Of a stretch of DNA of 64,000 nt, positions 42,714 to 52,101 are shown piece by piece. Position 1 is the first letter of the stretch; each line of letters opens with the position of its first letter. Origin of the DNA: Cellulomonas terrae (GTDB taxonomy: Bacteria > Actinomycetota > Actinomycetes > Actinomycetales > Cellulomonadaceae); NCBI RefSeq assembly GCF_007990265.1, contig NZ_BJWH01000007.1, positions 1 through 64,000 of the forward strand, given 5' to 3'. The notes under the pieces were generated by a model, which saw nothing but the letters and a program-made list of their open reading frames with translations, did not search any database and was not told where the DNA came from. The position numbers and the translations under genes are program-made.

Positions 42714-45700
42714 GCTCGTGTGGCGACGGGCCCGCGCCCAGGTCGCCGTGCTGGTGGCGGTGCTGACGGTCATGGTCGCGGGCGCGTCGGTGGTCGGGAC
42801 GTGCGTGCTGCTCCTGACGGCCTCCCCGCAGCGGGCGCTGCAGCTCGCGATGGTCCGCACCCCGGTCGCCGACGTCGAGGTCGGGGTCGCGCTCGGTTTC
42901 CCGGAGGAACCCGACGACCCGGACGTGAGCGAGGCCGTCGCCGCGACCGCGAGGGACGCCTCCGGGGCCGTGGCGGAGGCGTCGGCGATGCTCACCGCCC
43001 CGTTCGGGGACCTCCCGACCACCACGACCACGTGGACCTCCACCGTCATGCGGTACCTGCCCGCCGACGGGCGACCGTTGCGCCTCGCGTACCTCGCGGA
43101 GCTCGACGACCGGGACGCGCGCGGGACGCTCGCCACGGGGCGCTGGCCCGATGCGCCGGGCGAGGCTGCGCTGCCCACGTCGGCGGCCCGGGCGCTCGGT
43201 CTCGACGTCGGCAGCGCGACCACCCTCGGCGAGGGCCCGGGCGACGGGGTCACCGCGCTGACGGTCGTCGGGACGTTCGTGCCGCGGCCGGGACCGGCGT
43301 GGGACGAGGACCCGTTGCAGGGGGCTGGCGTGAGCCCGAACTACCGCGGCTACATCACCGGCTACGGCCCGTTCGTCGTGGCACCGGGCGAGGTCGCCGC
43401 GAGCGGCGTCCCGTTGCGCCGGGTCGCCCTGCGGGTCCAGCCCGACCTGACGCCGGCCACCGCCGCGGACCTGACCCGGGCCGGCGCGGGGGTCGACGCC
43501 CTGGGCAAGGAGCTGAGCAGCGCGCTCGGTGACCGCACCCAGAACCTCGTGGTGGACCTGCCGTACGCGCGCACGGTGCACGCGGCGCGAGACCAGCGGG
43601 GGGTGACCGGTTCGGGGGTGCTGGCCGTGGCGCTGCTGGGCGCGGCGCTGGCCGCGACCACCGTGGTGCTGGCGGCCCGGCTGGTCGCCGGGCGGCGCGC
43701 GGCCGAGGCGGCGCTGCTCAGCGCGCGCGGCACGAGCCGGGCCCGCCTGGTCGGCCAGGCCGCCGTCGAGTCGGGCGCGCTCGCGATCCTGGCGATGGTC
43801 CCGGCGACGGCGCTGGCCCTCGCGCTGTACCAGGTGCTGGCGGGTGCGGTGGGGCTCGATCCCGACGTCGTGCCCGAGGGCGGTCTGCTCCCGCTCGTCG
43901 CGAGCGTCGCCGTCGTCACGGTCACGCTCGGCGGTCTCCTGGTGCTGCCCTGGCTGCGCACCGGCTCGACCCGGGGCGCCCGCGAGGACCGGGTCGGGGT
44001 GGTGGCCCGCTCCGGTGCCGACCTGCTGCTCCTCGCCCTGGCCGCGCTCGCCTACCTGCAGCTGCGCGCGCACCGGGTGGCGGGTGGCGCCACCGTGGAC
44101 CCGGTGCTCGTCGTCGCCCCCGTGCTGTGCCTGGTGGCGGGCGCGGCGCTCGTCCTGCGCCCGCTCCCGCTGCTCGCCCGGAGCGCCGAGGCGCGCGCCG
44201 CGTCGTCCCGCTCGCTGACCTGGCCGCTCGCGGCCTGGGGGGTGGCGCGTCGCCCGCAGGGTGCCGCGGCAGCGTTCCTGGTGGTGCTGGCGTCGGCGTG
44301 CGCGACGTTCGGCATCGGGTTCGCCGCGACGTGGTCGCAGTCGCAGCGGGACCAGGCCGCCGCCACGGTCGGCACCGACCTGTCGGTCCCCGCGCAGCTG
44401 GGTGCTCTCGGGACGGGTGCGACGCTGCGCGCCGCGACGCACGGTCGCGTCAGCCCGGTCACCAGCCGGCCCGTCACGCTGGGCTCGCGAGCACAGGGCG
44501 GCGACGGGGCCGTGCAGCTGGTCGCGGTCGACACGCGGGACGCCGACGGGCTGCTGCGCGGCCGGCTGCCGTCCGGGGACTGGGCGGACGTCACGTCGGG
44601 CCTCGCGCCGGCGGGTCCCGTCGGGGGCATCCGCCTGACCGGTACGAGTGCCGCGCTGGTCGTCACGGGGCACGTCGCGGACGACGTGCCGATGACGGCG
44701 ACGCTCAGCCTCGTGGTGCAGGACGGCGACGGCGCGCGCGCCGCGCTGCCCGCGGGCGAGGTGCTGCTGGACGGCGACCCGCACGACCTCGCCGTGGCCG
44801 TGCCGCCCGACGTGCGGGTGGTCGCCGTGGACACCCGGCTCGCGGCGTCGGGTGACGCCGACGACCCGGACCAGCCGAGCGAGACCGCGTTCGACCTCGA
44901 TGTCACGATCCCGGGCGCGACCCTGGAGCCGGGCGGCACGTGGTCCCCGGCGCGGCCGCCGAGCAGCGACTACGTCGTGGCCGCGCTCGACCGCATCACG
45001 GCCGAGGACGTGCCCGAGGGTGCGCGGCTGACCCTCGACGGCACCGCCTTCCTGCCGGGACTGTTCTGGTCCGAGGGCACGCTGACGGCGATCGCGTTCG
45101 AGCCCGTCGACGACGTGCCCGTGGTGGTCTCGGCACGGCTGGCGGACGAGCTCGGGCTCGCGGTGGGTGACGGCGTGGACCTCGCGCTCGGTCCGACCCC
45201 GGTGAGCGCGACCGTCGCCGGCATCGCCGCGTACATCCCGTCGCAACCGCGTGCGGCGGCGCTGCTGGCCGACGTGGACACGTTGTCCCGCGCGACCCTC
45301 AGCCAGGGGAACCTCGACCCCCTGACCGACGCGTGGTGGGTCGGCGGCACCCTGCCCGACGATGCTGCCGCGACGCTCGACGCCGCGGGGGTCGGACCGG
45401 TGACGGACCGCACGGCCGTGGCACGCGAGAGCGCGGAGGGCCCGCTCCGTGCGGCGCAGCGCGCCGCGGCGGCCCTGCTGGTGATCGCCGCGATCACGCT
45501 GACGTTCGTCGGGACCGCGCTGCACACCACGACCGCCCTCGAGGCGCGTGAGGTCGACGTGGCCCGCCTGCGCGGCCTGGGCGCGCTGCGACGCTCGGTG
45601 CTCAGGTCCGTCCTGGCCGAGCAGGCCGTGCTCATCGGGGTGCCGGTGCTCGCCGGGGGGCTGCTGGGCGTCCTCGCGTGCTGGGCCGTGGCCCCGCTCC

Positions 45701-45882
45701 TGACCGTCTCCGCGGAGGGGCTGCGACCCGTGCCGGCCGCGCTGGTGAGCTGGCCGTGGCCGGCCCAGGTGGCGACGGTCCTCCTGCTGCTGCTCGGGTG
45801 CGCCGCGGTGGTCGTCCCCCTCGCCGCCCGCGCGGTGCGACGCGCGACGATCGCCCGCCTGCGGATGGAGCCGGGCGCATGA
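42706..45882 (+). CDS. very large FtsX/MacB-type permease 1
   Basis: 1058 residues. An N-terminal helix (VAVLVAVLTVMVAGASVVGT) is followed by an extracytoplasmic domain and a first group of helices near residues 300-520 (GVLAVALLGAALAATTVVLAARL and beyond). A large periplasmic-like domain follows, then the C-terminal FtsX core (AALLVIAAITLTFVGTALHT, VLIGVPVLAGGLLGVLACWAV, VATVLLLLLGCAAVVVPLAA). Two FtsX units are fused, as in lipid- or peptide-extruding systems. GTG start inside the upstream gene. Confidence 0.9.
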   Translation: MAELVWRRARAQVAVLVAVLTVMVAGASVVGTCVLLLTASPQRALQLAMVRTPVADVEVGVALGFPEEPDDPDVSEAVAATARDASGAVAEASAMLTAPFGDLPTTTTTWTSTVMRYLPADGRPLRLAYLAELDDRDARGTLATGRWPDAPGEAALPTSAARALGLDVGSATTLGEGPGDGVTALTVVGTFVPRPGPAWDEDPLQGAGVSPNYRGYITGYGPFVVAPGEVAASGVPLRRVALRVQPDLTPATAADLTRAGAGVDALGKELSSALGDRTQNLVVDLPYARTVHAARDQRGVTGSGVLAVALLGAALAATTVVLAARLVAGRRAAEAALLSARGTSRARLVGQAAVESGALAILAMVPATALALALYQVLAGAVGLDPDVVPEGGLLPLVASVAVVTVTLGGLLVLPWLRTGSTRGAREDRVGVVARSGADLLLLALAALAYLQLRAHRVAGGATVDPVLVVAPVLCLVAGAALVLRPLPLLARSAEARAASSRSLTWPLAAWGVARRPQGAAAAFLVVLASACATFGIGFAATWSQSQRDQAAATVGTDLSVPAQLGALGTGATLRAATHGRVSPVTSRPVTLGSRAQGGDGAVQLVAVDTRDADGLLRGRLPSGDWADVTSGLAPAGPVGGIRLTGTSAALVVTGHVADDVPMTATLSLVVQDGDGARAALPAGEVLLDGDPHDLAVAVPPDVRVVAVDTRLAASGDADDPDQPSETAFDLDVTIPGATLEPGGTWSPARPPSSDYVVAALDRITAEDVPEGARLTLDGTAFLPGLFWSEGTLTAIAFEPVDDVPVVVSARLADELGLAVGDGVDLALGPTPVSATVAGIAAYIPSQPRAAALLADVDTLSRATLSQGNLDPLTDAWWVGGTLPDDAAATLDAAGVGPVTDRTAVARESAEGPLRAAQRAAAALLVIAAITLTFVGTALHTTTALEAREVDVARLRGLGALRRSVLRSVLAEQAVLIGVPVLAGGLLGVLACWAVAPLLTVSAEGLRPVPAALVSWPWPAQVATVLLLLLGCAAVVVPLAARAVRRATIARLRMEPGA

Positions 45883-48605
45883 GAACCGCCTGGCGACGGA
45901 GCCGCGCCGACCTGTGGCCGCTGGTGGTGACCGTGCTCGTCGTGGCGCTCACGGTCGGTGTCACCGACGCGGTCCCCCGGCTGCTGGGCGACCGTGCCGA
46001 CACCGCGGTCCGGTCGGCCGTCACGGACGCCGACCCGGCCGTCGACCTCGTCGTCTCCAGCAGGTACGGCGCCGGGGCGTCGGACCCGACGGTCGGTCCT
46101 GAGGACACCCGGATCGGCGTGGACGACGCGGCCCGCGACATCGCCAGTGCCCTGCCGCCCGCGCTGCAGCCTGTGCTCGGGGCGCCCGTCGCGGACGCCA
46201 CCAGCACCGACCTGACGCTCAGCACCCCCGACCTCCCGACGGGGGGCGTCCTGTGGATGAGCTACCTGTGGGCGGGGCAGGAGCCTGCGGTCCGCTGGCT
46301 CGCGGGGAGCGCGCCCGGCGGGCCCGGGCGGGACGGCGCCGTGCAGCTCGCCCTGTCCGACGACGTGGCTCGGGTCCTGGGCGTCGGTGCCGGCGACACC
46401 TTCCAGGCCCTGATGACCGACCGCACGGTCGTCCCCGTGCTCGTCACCGGCGTGTTCGACGCGGACGATCCCAGCGACCTCGTGTGGACCGCGCGGCCGG
46501 AGATCCTCGAGCCGAGGGTGGTGGGCCCGCCCGACGCACCGACGACCGTCGTGGGTGGACTCCTGTCCGCGGCGTCGCTCCCGGCAGCCCGCGCCGCCCT
46601 CGAGCCCGACGGGGTGACCCGCACGTTCCGGTTCCCGGTGGAGCCGGGGGCGCTGGACTACGCCGGATCCGGCGGACTGGCCACCGAGATCGCCGCGCTG
46701 GAGGCGTCGCCGGAGCTCACGACCGTGCCCGGGCCGGGGGCGAGCGTCACGTCCCGGCTCGACCTCGTGCTCACCCAGGTGCGCGGTCGCGTGGCGGCGA
46801 CGTGGTCGCAGGCGACGGTGGTGCTGGCCGGGCTGGGGTGGGGCACCGGGCTCGTGCTCCTGGTCGGGGCCGACCTCCTCGCGCGCCGCCGGTCAGCGGC
46901 GCTGCGCACCCTGCGTGCCCGCGGAGCCTCCCTCCCCGGCATCGCCGCGGGAGCCGCAGCCGAGGCCGCGGTGGTCGTCGGTGCAGGGGCTGCGGTCGGC
47001 CTGGTCCTGGGCCAGGTCGCGGTGCCGGGCACGATCTCGTGGCCGTGGGTCGCCGTCGTGGCGGTGGGCGTCCTCGCGCCCCCCGCGTTCGCGACGGTGA
47101 CGGCCGCACGCAGCGACGCCCGCCGGGTCCCGACCGACCGGCACCACCGGCGCCTCGCGCAGCGCGTGCGGTCGGTCCGCCGGGTGTCGGTCGAGGCCGC
47201 GCTGCTCGTGCTCGCGGCGGCTGCCCTGGTCGCGCTGCGTCGTCGGGGCGTCGTGTCGATCTCCGGGCCCGCCGACCTGGCGCTCGCGGCCGCGCCGGTG
47301 CTCGTCGCGGCGGCGGGCGCGCTGCTGCTGTGGCGTGCGGTCCCCGTGCTGCTGGGCGGTGCGCTGCGGGTCGCCCGCAGGTCGCGCAAGGCGGCCCCGC
47401 TCCTCGCCGTGGCACGGGCCGGTGCCACCGGGGCGGTGCTCCCGTTCGTCGCGCTCGTCGTGGTCACGACGCTCGTCGCGCTGTGCGGCGCCCTGGCCAG
47501 CACCGCGCGCGCCGGCCAGGCGCAGGGCTCGTGGGATACGGTGGGGGCCGACGTCGTGGTGCGCACGACGGTGCCGGACGCGGCGCTGCCGGACGTCGCG
47601 GGCGCGCTGGCCGCCGGCGAGGGTGTCGACGCCGTCGCCGTGGGCCGGGTGCAGGTCCGCAGCGAGCTCTTCGACGTGCGGGGTGTCGACGCCGTGCGGG
47701 TGCTCGCGGTCGACCCGGAACCGTACGGGGAGCTGCTCGCCCGCACGCCGTTCGGGTCCTCGCCGGCGTTCGGCGTCCTGAGCGACGCCGCCACCCGCGC
47801 CAGCACCGGTCCGCTGCCCGCGCTGGTCCCCGAGGCGCTGCTGGGCACCCGGCCGTCGCTTCGCTGGGGCAACGTGACGGTCGAGCTGGAGCCGGTGGGC
47901 CAGGTCCCCGCGCTCCCGGCGCAGCAGGCCGACGGGACCCCGGCCGGTCCGACCGTCGTCGTGGACCGCGCCGCGCTCGCCGCCGTCGTCCAGGCCCTGG
48001 CGGCGGCCCGGGCCGAGCGGACGGGGACCCAGCGGTTCGGCACGGATCCGCCGGAGGTGGATCCGAACACCGTGTGGGCGGTCGGCCCGGGCGCGGCGGC
48101 GTCGGCCGACGAGGCCGCACCGGCGGTCCGGGGGCACGTGCTGACCCGCGCCCAGTGGCTGACGGACCGCCGGGACGACCCGCTGGCGGGAGGGCTGCTG
48201 GCGCTGCTCACCCTCGTCGCAGCCCTGTGCGCCGGATACGCGACGGTCATCGTGGTCCTGGCCGCGGCGGCCTCCGCCCCGGGGCGTTCCACGTCGCTCG
48301 CGACGGCGCGGGTGCTCGGGCTGCGCCACCGGGACACGACGCGGGTCGCCGCGGGTGAGCTGCTGCCGTCGATCGTGGTGGCCGCGGCGGGCGGCGTCCT
48401 GCTGGGCATGGTGCTGGTCGGCGCCCTCGTCGCGCCGCTCGCGCTGCGGCTCGTCACCGGGCAGTCGGGCGATCCCGGCGTGGTGCTGCCGTGGTGGACG
48501 GTCGTGCCGGTGGGGCTCGTCGCGGCGGCCGTGCTGGTGATCGTGACCGTCGAGTCCTCCGCCCGCCGGCGCGAGCGGCTGGGCCAGGTGCTGCGCGTGC
48601 GCTGA
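45879..48605 (+). CDS. large FtsX/MacB-type permease 2
   Basis: 908 residues with the same two-FtsX plan: N-terminal helix (LWPLVVTVLVVALTVGVT), extracytoplasmic domain, helices near 300-540, and a C-terminal set (LLALLTLVAALCAGYATVIVVLAAA and GGVLLGMVLVGALVAPLAL). The ATGA overlap with permease 1 ties the four genes together. The substrate is unknown; such systems often move antimicrobial peptides or lipids. No two-component system or peptide gene lies beside it. Confidence 0.9.
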   Translation: MRTAWRRSRADLWPLVVTVLVVALTVGVTDAVPRLLGDRADTAVRSAVTDADPAVDLVVSSRYGAGASDPTVGPEDTRIGVDDAARDIASALPPALQPVLGAPVADATSTDLTLSTPDLPTGGVLWMSYLWAGQEPAVRWLAGSAPGGPGRDGAVQLALSDDVARVLGVGAGDTFQALMTDRTVVPVLVTGVFDADDPSDLVWTARPEILEPRVVGPPDAPTTVVGGLLSAASLPAARAALEPDGVTRTFRFPVEPGALDYAGSGGLATEIAALEASPELTTVPGPGASVTSRLDLVLTQVRGRVAATWSQATVVLAGLGWGTGLVLLVGADLLARRRSAALRTLRARGASLPGIAAGAAAEAAVVVGAGAAVGLVLGQVAVPGTISWPWVAVVAVGVLAPPAFATVTAARSDARRVPTDRHHRRLAQRVRSVRRVSVEAALLVLAAAALVALRRRGVVSISGPADLALAAAPVLVAAAGALLLWRAVPVLLGGALRVARRSRKAAPLLAVARAGATGAVLPFVALVVVTTLVALCGALASTARAGQAQGSWDTVGADVVVRTTVPDAALPDVAGALAAGEGVDAVAVGRVQVRSELFDVRGVDAVRVLAVDPEPYGELLARTPFGSSPAFGVLSDAATRASTGPLPALVPEALLGTRPSLRWGNVTVELEPVGQVPALPAQQADGTPAGPTVVVDRAALAAVVQALAAARAERTGTQRFGTDPPEVDPNTVWAVGPGAAASADEAAPAVRGHVLTRAQWLTDRRDDPLAGGLLALLTLVAALCAGYATVIVVLAAAASAPGRSTSLATARVLGLRHRDTTRVAAGELLPSIVVAAAGGVLLGMVLVGALVAPLALRLVTGQSGDPGVVLPWWTVVPVGLVAAAVLVIVTVESSARRRERLGQVLRVR

Positions 48606-48609
48606 GCCT

Positions 48610-48798
48610 CTACCGAGCGAGCTCCTGGGCGAGCATCACGAGGATGCCGCTGGGACCGCGGAGGTAGGTGAGCTTGTAGACGTCCTCGTAGGTGGCCACG
48701 CCGCGGAGCGGATGGCACCCGTGCCGCGCGGCGACCGCCAGGGCCTCGTCGAGGTCGTCGACCGAGAAGGCGACGCGGTGCAGGTGCGGACCGGCTCG
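48610..48798 (-). pseudogene. truncated VOC-family remnant
   Basis: Only the C-terminal part remains: HLHRVAFSVDDLDEALAVAARHG, then LTYLRGPSGILVMLAQEL to a stop at 48610. An in-frame stop lies a few codons upstream of the first His, next to the stop of the ATP-grasp gene. No start or N-terminal half exists. It is a leftover of a glyoxalase-like gene, probably from a deletion at the junction. Confidence 0.6.
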
Positions 48799-49743
48799 CT
48801 ACGCGGCCCGGAGCAGCCACCGGGCGAGCGCGTCGGAGATCGGCAGCCCCGCGGCCGTCTCGTACCAGGGGTAGCCCGGTGACGGGTTGACCTCGAAGCA
48901 CACGACGCGCCCGTCGTCCGCGAGCAGCAGGTCGACGCCGGCGAACGGCAGGTCGAGGTCGCGGGCGAGCCGGACGCACCGCTCGGCGACGTCGTCGGGC
49001 AGCGTGTACGGCGCGAGCGTCGCGTCCTCGCCCACCTGCGCGCGGGCGTAGCGGTAGTCGGTCGCCGACGAGTCGACGATCGCGGCGTACACCTCGTCGC
49101 CGACCACGTGGACGCGCACGTCCCTGCCGCGGACGATCTCCTGGAACTGCACCGGGCACCAGCGGATCAGTCCCAGCCGCTCGGCATCCCGGTCCAGGTC
49201 CACGACGCTGACGATCGAGCGGACCCCGCTCACCGACTTGTAGATCGCTCCGTGGTGCGCGTCGACGAACGCTCGCGCCTCGTCCGGGTCGTCGGTGACC
49301 ACCGTCTCGGGGGTGTCGAAGCCGCCCCTCTGCACCAGCTGAGCCTGGTACGGCTTGGACATGTTGGAGGCCATCGCGGACAGCCGGCTCGCGACCCTGC
49401 AGCCCAGCGCGTCCGGGGCGGCCTCGGTGAAGGCCATCAGCGCGTCGAACCCCGCACGGGCGCGCAGCATCGCGGGGTCGTCCGCGGCTACGCCCCTGAG
49501 CTCGGGGACCAGCTCCGGCTCGATCGGCCGCACGTAGACCCCGCCGATGTCGCCGACGTCGGTCGTCCGGTCCCCGACCCGGATCGAACCGCGCAGCTCT
49601 CCGCCCGCGAGGCCGACGTCGACGTGCTGCTCCAGGAACCGGCGGGGGTGGAGCACCACCGGGTCGGCGCCGTGCCGCGACAGGGCTCCGAGCAGGAGCT
49701 CGACCGGGCTCTCCGTCGGCACCCCCCACACCAGGACGCTCAC
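48799..49743 (-). CDS. ATP-grasp ligase (graspetide-maturase-like)
   Basis: 314 residues from a GTG overlapping the upstream stop. The pre-ATP-grasp domain (VLVWGVPTESPVELLLGAL) is followed by an ATP-grasp core: Lys in AIYKSVSGVRSIVSVV, the RWCPVQFQEIVRGRDVRVHVVGD strand-loop with Arg/Asp, and the Mg-binding CFEVNPSPGYPWYE. This plan and the RDVRV / FEVNPSPG motifs match MvdD/TgnB-like ligases that join Asp/Glu side chains to Lys, Ser or Thr. It lies in an operon behind a protease with a Lys/Asp/Glu repeat tail. The crosslinking role is inference; tubulin-type or other amide ligases are alternatives. Confidence 0.82.
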   Translation of the reverse strand: MSVLVWGVPTESPVELLLGALSRHGADPVVLHPRRFLEQHVDVGLAGGELRGSIRVGDRTTDVGDIGGVYVRPIEPELVPELRGVAADDPAMLRARAGFDALMAFTEAAPDALGCRVASRLSAMASNMSKPYQAQLVQRGGFDTPETVVTDDPDEARAFVDAHHGAIYKSVSGVRSIVSVVDLDRDAERLGLIRWCPVQFQEIVRGRDVRVHVVGDEVYAAIVDSSATDYRYARAQVGEDATLAPYTLPDDVAERCVRLARDLDLPFAGVDLLLADDGRVVCFEVNPSPGYPWYETAAGLPISDALARWLLRAA

Positions 49744-50513
49744 CGGGTCACCACCCTCGCGTCGAGTGCGATCAGGTCCTGGACGAGGGCGTCGCCCGCG
49801 AGCATCAGGTCGGGCAGCGGCGTCATGCCCGCGAACCACCACCGGCCCTCCGCGACCACGACGTCGATGCCGATGAGCCCCTCGGAGGCCCCCACGGCGT
49901 CCGCGAAGCGTGCGATCCCCGCCGGGAAGCCTTCGGGCATCCGTGCGCCGACCCGACGCTCGACGCCGCCGGCGTCCACGATCCGGCCGTCGAGGACGAC
50001 GAGATGGTCGACCCGCGCGGCCGGCGCGGCGCTGCGCACCGCGGCCTCGAGGAGCCAGAGCGTGGACGAGCCCACCCCGGGCTCCGCGTCCGGCACGTCC
50101 AGACCCGCGCGGTGGGCGACGACCGCGGCGTGCAGCGGGTGCGGTGACGGGCCGGCGAGGCAGGTGGGCGTCGGACGGTTGCGCACCGCACCCGGCAGCG
50201 CCGCGAGCCAGCTCAGCGTGAACGCCGTCAGCTCCGCCCCGGCGTAGTCGCGCTCGCCCGGCTGGGCCCACTGCCAGGCGGCGGTGGGCGGCGACAGGAG
50301 CCTGTTGACGACGAGGGCGGGCTCGTCGATCACCCCGGCGTCGCCGAGGTCGACGGTCGCGCGGGTGCCGTCGCGGCCGATCCACTGCGATCGTCGCCGG
50401 GCGAACGACAGCAGTCCGGAGGTGACGAGCACGGAGGTCTGACCGAGCTCGCGGAACCGCGAGTCCAGCCAGAGAGCCGCACTGTCGTCGAGGTCGCACA
50501 GGACGACGAACAT
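49740..50513 (-). CDS. ATP-grasp partner protein, unknown
   Basis: 257 residues. It begins with a Rossmann-like strand (MFVVLCDLDDSAALWL), and its later part (LWLLEAAVRSAAPAARVDHLVV, LIGIDVVVAEGRWWFAGMTPLPDLML) resembles a degenerate ATP-grasp half with the catalytic residues missing. It overlaps the ligase gene by four bases. It may be a scaffold or recognition subunit that presents the substrate. No family was recognised with confidence. Confidence 0.65.
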   Translation of the reverse strand: MFVVLCDLDDSAALWLDSRFRELGQTSVLVTSGLLSFARRRSQWIGRDGTRATVDLGDAGVIDEPALVVNRLLSPPTAAWQWAQPGERDYAGAELTAFTLSWLAALPGAVRNRPTPTCLAGPSPHPLHAAVVAHRAGLDVPDAEPGVGSSTLWLLEAAVRSAAPAARVDHLVVLDGRIVDAGGVERRVGARMPEGFPAGIARFADAVGASEGLIGIDVVVAEGRWWFAGMTPLPDLMLAGDALVQDLIALDARVVTR

Positions 50514-50529
50514 GGGTTCTCCTCGGTGG

Positions 50530-50562
50530 GACCCGGCCGGCGAGGTCGTCACCGGCCGGGTC
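50530..50562 (-). terminator. hairpin between protease and ATP-grasp genes
   Basis: GACCCGGCCGG and CCGGCCGGGTC are exact 11-bp arms around an 11-base loop, in the 58-base gap after the protease stop and before the partner-gene ATG. It may be an attenuator that makes more protease than ligase from one transcript. Confidence 0.55.
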
Positions 50563-50571
50563 GCCGTCTGC

Positions 50572-51972
50572 TCAGCCCAGAAGGTTGTCGAGGTCGGACT
50601 TCGCTTCCGCGGCGTCCGTGACCTGACGTTCGGCCTCGGCACGCAGGGCCGCGATCTCGTCGGTCGAGAGGTCCTCCTCGGCGCCGAACGCGCTGGAGGT
50701 CAGGTCCGGCCTCAGCTCGGGCGAGATGAAGCTCTCGAGCGAGCCCAGCCTGCCCTCGAGCTCGGCCAGGCGGTCGGAGAAGCCACCACCACCGAAGCCC
50801 GGACCGTTGCCCGGGTCGCGGGGGTCGAACGGGATGTCCGGCCCCTTGAACACGTCCCTGATGTCCTTGAGCCGCTTCCCGTCGATGATGAGCTCCTTCT
50901 TGAGCTCCTTGTCCTTGATGACCTCCTTCTTGAGCTCCTTGTCCTTGATGATGTCCTTGCGGAGCTCCTTGTCCTTGTCCTTGATGAAGTCCTTGCGACC
51001 GTCCTTGATGTCCTTGATGATCGACTTCCCCGTGGGGATGGCGATGTCCAGCTCGGTCAGGACGCTCGCGATCGGGTTGCCGACGGTGCTCGTGCCGGCT
51101 CCCGCGAACAGCAGGGCCACGACGGCACCGGTGGAGTCGACGATGACGGAACCGGAGTCGCCGCTGGCGGAGAACAGCGGGTTCTGCGTCGTGTCGGTGG
51201 CGATGCTCACCTGGTCGGTGAGGGTGTGGACCCCGAGGCCGTCGCCGTAGTCGACGCTCACGGTGAGCGACAGCCCGTCGACGGAACCGTGCGTCAGACC
51301 GGTGGTGCGGCCGCGCTTGCGGACCGCCATCCCGAGCGTCGCAGGCTTCGTGCCGTTGACCGTCCCGATGTCGACGACCGTTCCCGCCGTGGTCCGGCCC
51401 GCGTCGATCGAGAGCACGGCGCCGTCGATGTGCGACGACAGGACGGCTCGGAGGATCGCCCCGAACTCGTCCCCCGGGACGACGCCGGTGTCACCGCGGC
51501 TGGGCTGGACCTGCCGGTCGCCCACGTGCCACCCGTCGTCCACGCACGCCACGTGGAAGTTGGTCAGGGCCGCCTTCTGGCCACTGACGTTGTCCGTGAC
51601 GATCGCGCCCAGCGTGCCGGAGTAGACGAAGCCGCCGATCGCCCTGCTCGGGCCGATGCTGATGCCGCCCTGCAGGGTGGCGTAGTGCGTCGTGTCCGCC
51701 TGGACGCTGACGGTCAACGGTGTGCGGACGACCTGGAGCTCGTACGTGCGCTCCAGCACGTCCGTGACGGCGCCGTCGATGGACGCAGGAACCCTCTGCG
51801 CCTTGGGAACGCTGGCCTTCTTCTTCTCGACGTGGACGCGGATGGCGACCTCGTCGGTCTGGACGCCGCCTACGACCTTGTAGCCGACGTCGATGCCGGT
51901 CACCCCGGGCCGAGCGAGGAACTCCTCCTCGACCCGCTCCTTGATGGCGACCAGCTCCGCGATGGATGACAT
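50572..51972 (-). CDS. trypsin-like protease with Lys/Asp/Glu decapeptide-repeat tail
   Basis: 466 residues, no signal peptide. Residues 1-80 are a small beta/alpha domain (GVTGIDVGYKVVGGVQTDEV, IRVHVEKKK). Residues 95-310 are a trypsin-fold peptidase with His140 (LTNFHVAC), probable Asp183 (HIDGAVL) and Ser273 (GDSGS). Residues 316-375 are a charged run of near-identical decapeptides, IKDKELKKEV then IKDKELKKEL. A Gly/Pro stretch follows, and then a coiled-coil C-terminus (LAELEGRLGSLESF, ALRAEAERQV). The repeat tail has the Lys and acidic side chains that an ATP-grasp ligase could join. It heads the operon with the ligase pair. Whether the protease cleaves itself or a target is unknown. Confidence 0.82.
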   Translation of the reverse strand: MSSIAELVAIKERVEEEFLARPGVTGIDVGYKVVGGVQTDEVAIRVHVEKKKASVPKAQRVPASIDGAVTDVLERTYELQVVRTPLTVSVQADTTHYATLQGGISIGPSRAIGGFVYSGTLGAIVTDNVSGQKAALTNFHVACVDDGWHVGDRQVQPSRGDTGVVPGDEFGAILRAVLSSHIDGAVLSIDAGRTTAGTVVDIGTVNGTKPATLGMAVRKRGRTTGLTHGSVDGLSLTVSVDYGDGLGVHTLTDQVSIATDTTQNPLFSASGDSGSVIVDSTGAVVALLFAGAGTSTVGNPIASVLTELDIAIPTGKSIIKDIKDGRKDFIKDKDKELRKDIIKDKELKKEVIKDKELKKELIIDGKRLKDIRDVFKGPDIPFDPRDPGNGPGFGGGGFSDRLAELEGRLGSLESFISPELRPDLTSSAFGAEEDLSTDEIAALRAEAERQVTDAAEAKSDLDNLLG

Positions 51973-52101
51973 GGACCGACCCCCTCGTGTGCACCTTCGT
52001 CGGATGAGCGGATGCCCATCCACGAGACAGGAGCGGGCCCGCGACCGGGGTGATACGCCCGGCGACGGGCGTCCGCACGGCGTCGGTGGGACGATGGTGC
52101 G

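Noticed and set aside
42247..45525. A 1092-codon minus-strand frame opposite the ABC genes
   Set aside because: Arg/Gly/Pro-rich, no domain, and fully antisense to a well-supported ATPase and permease.
46658..49729. A 1023-codon minus-strand frame spanning the second permease and the ATP-grasp gene
   Set aside because: Antisense or out of frame with convincing genes; composition typical of a shadow frame.
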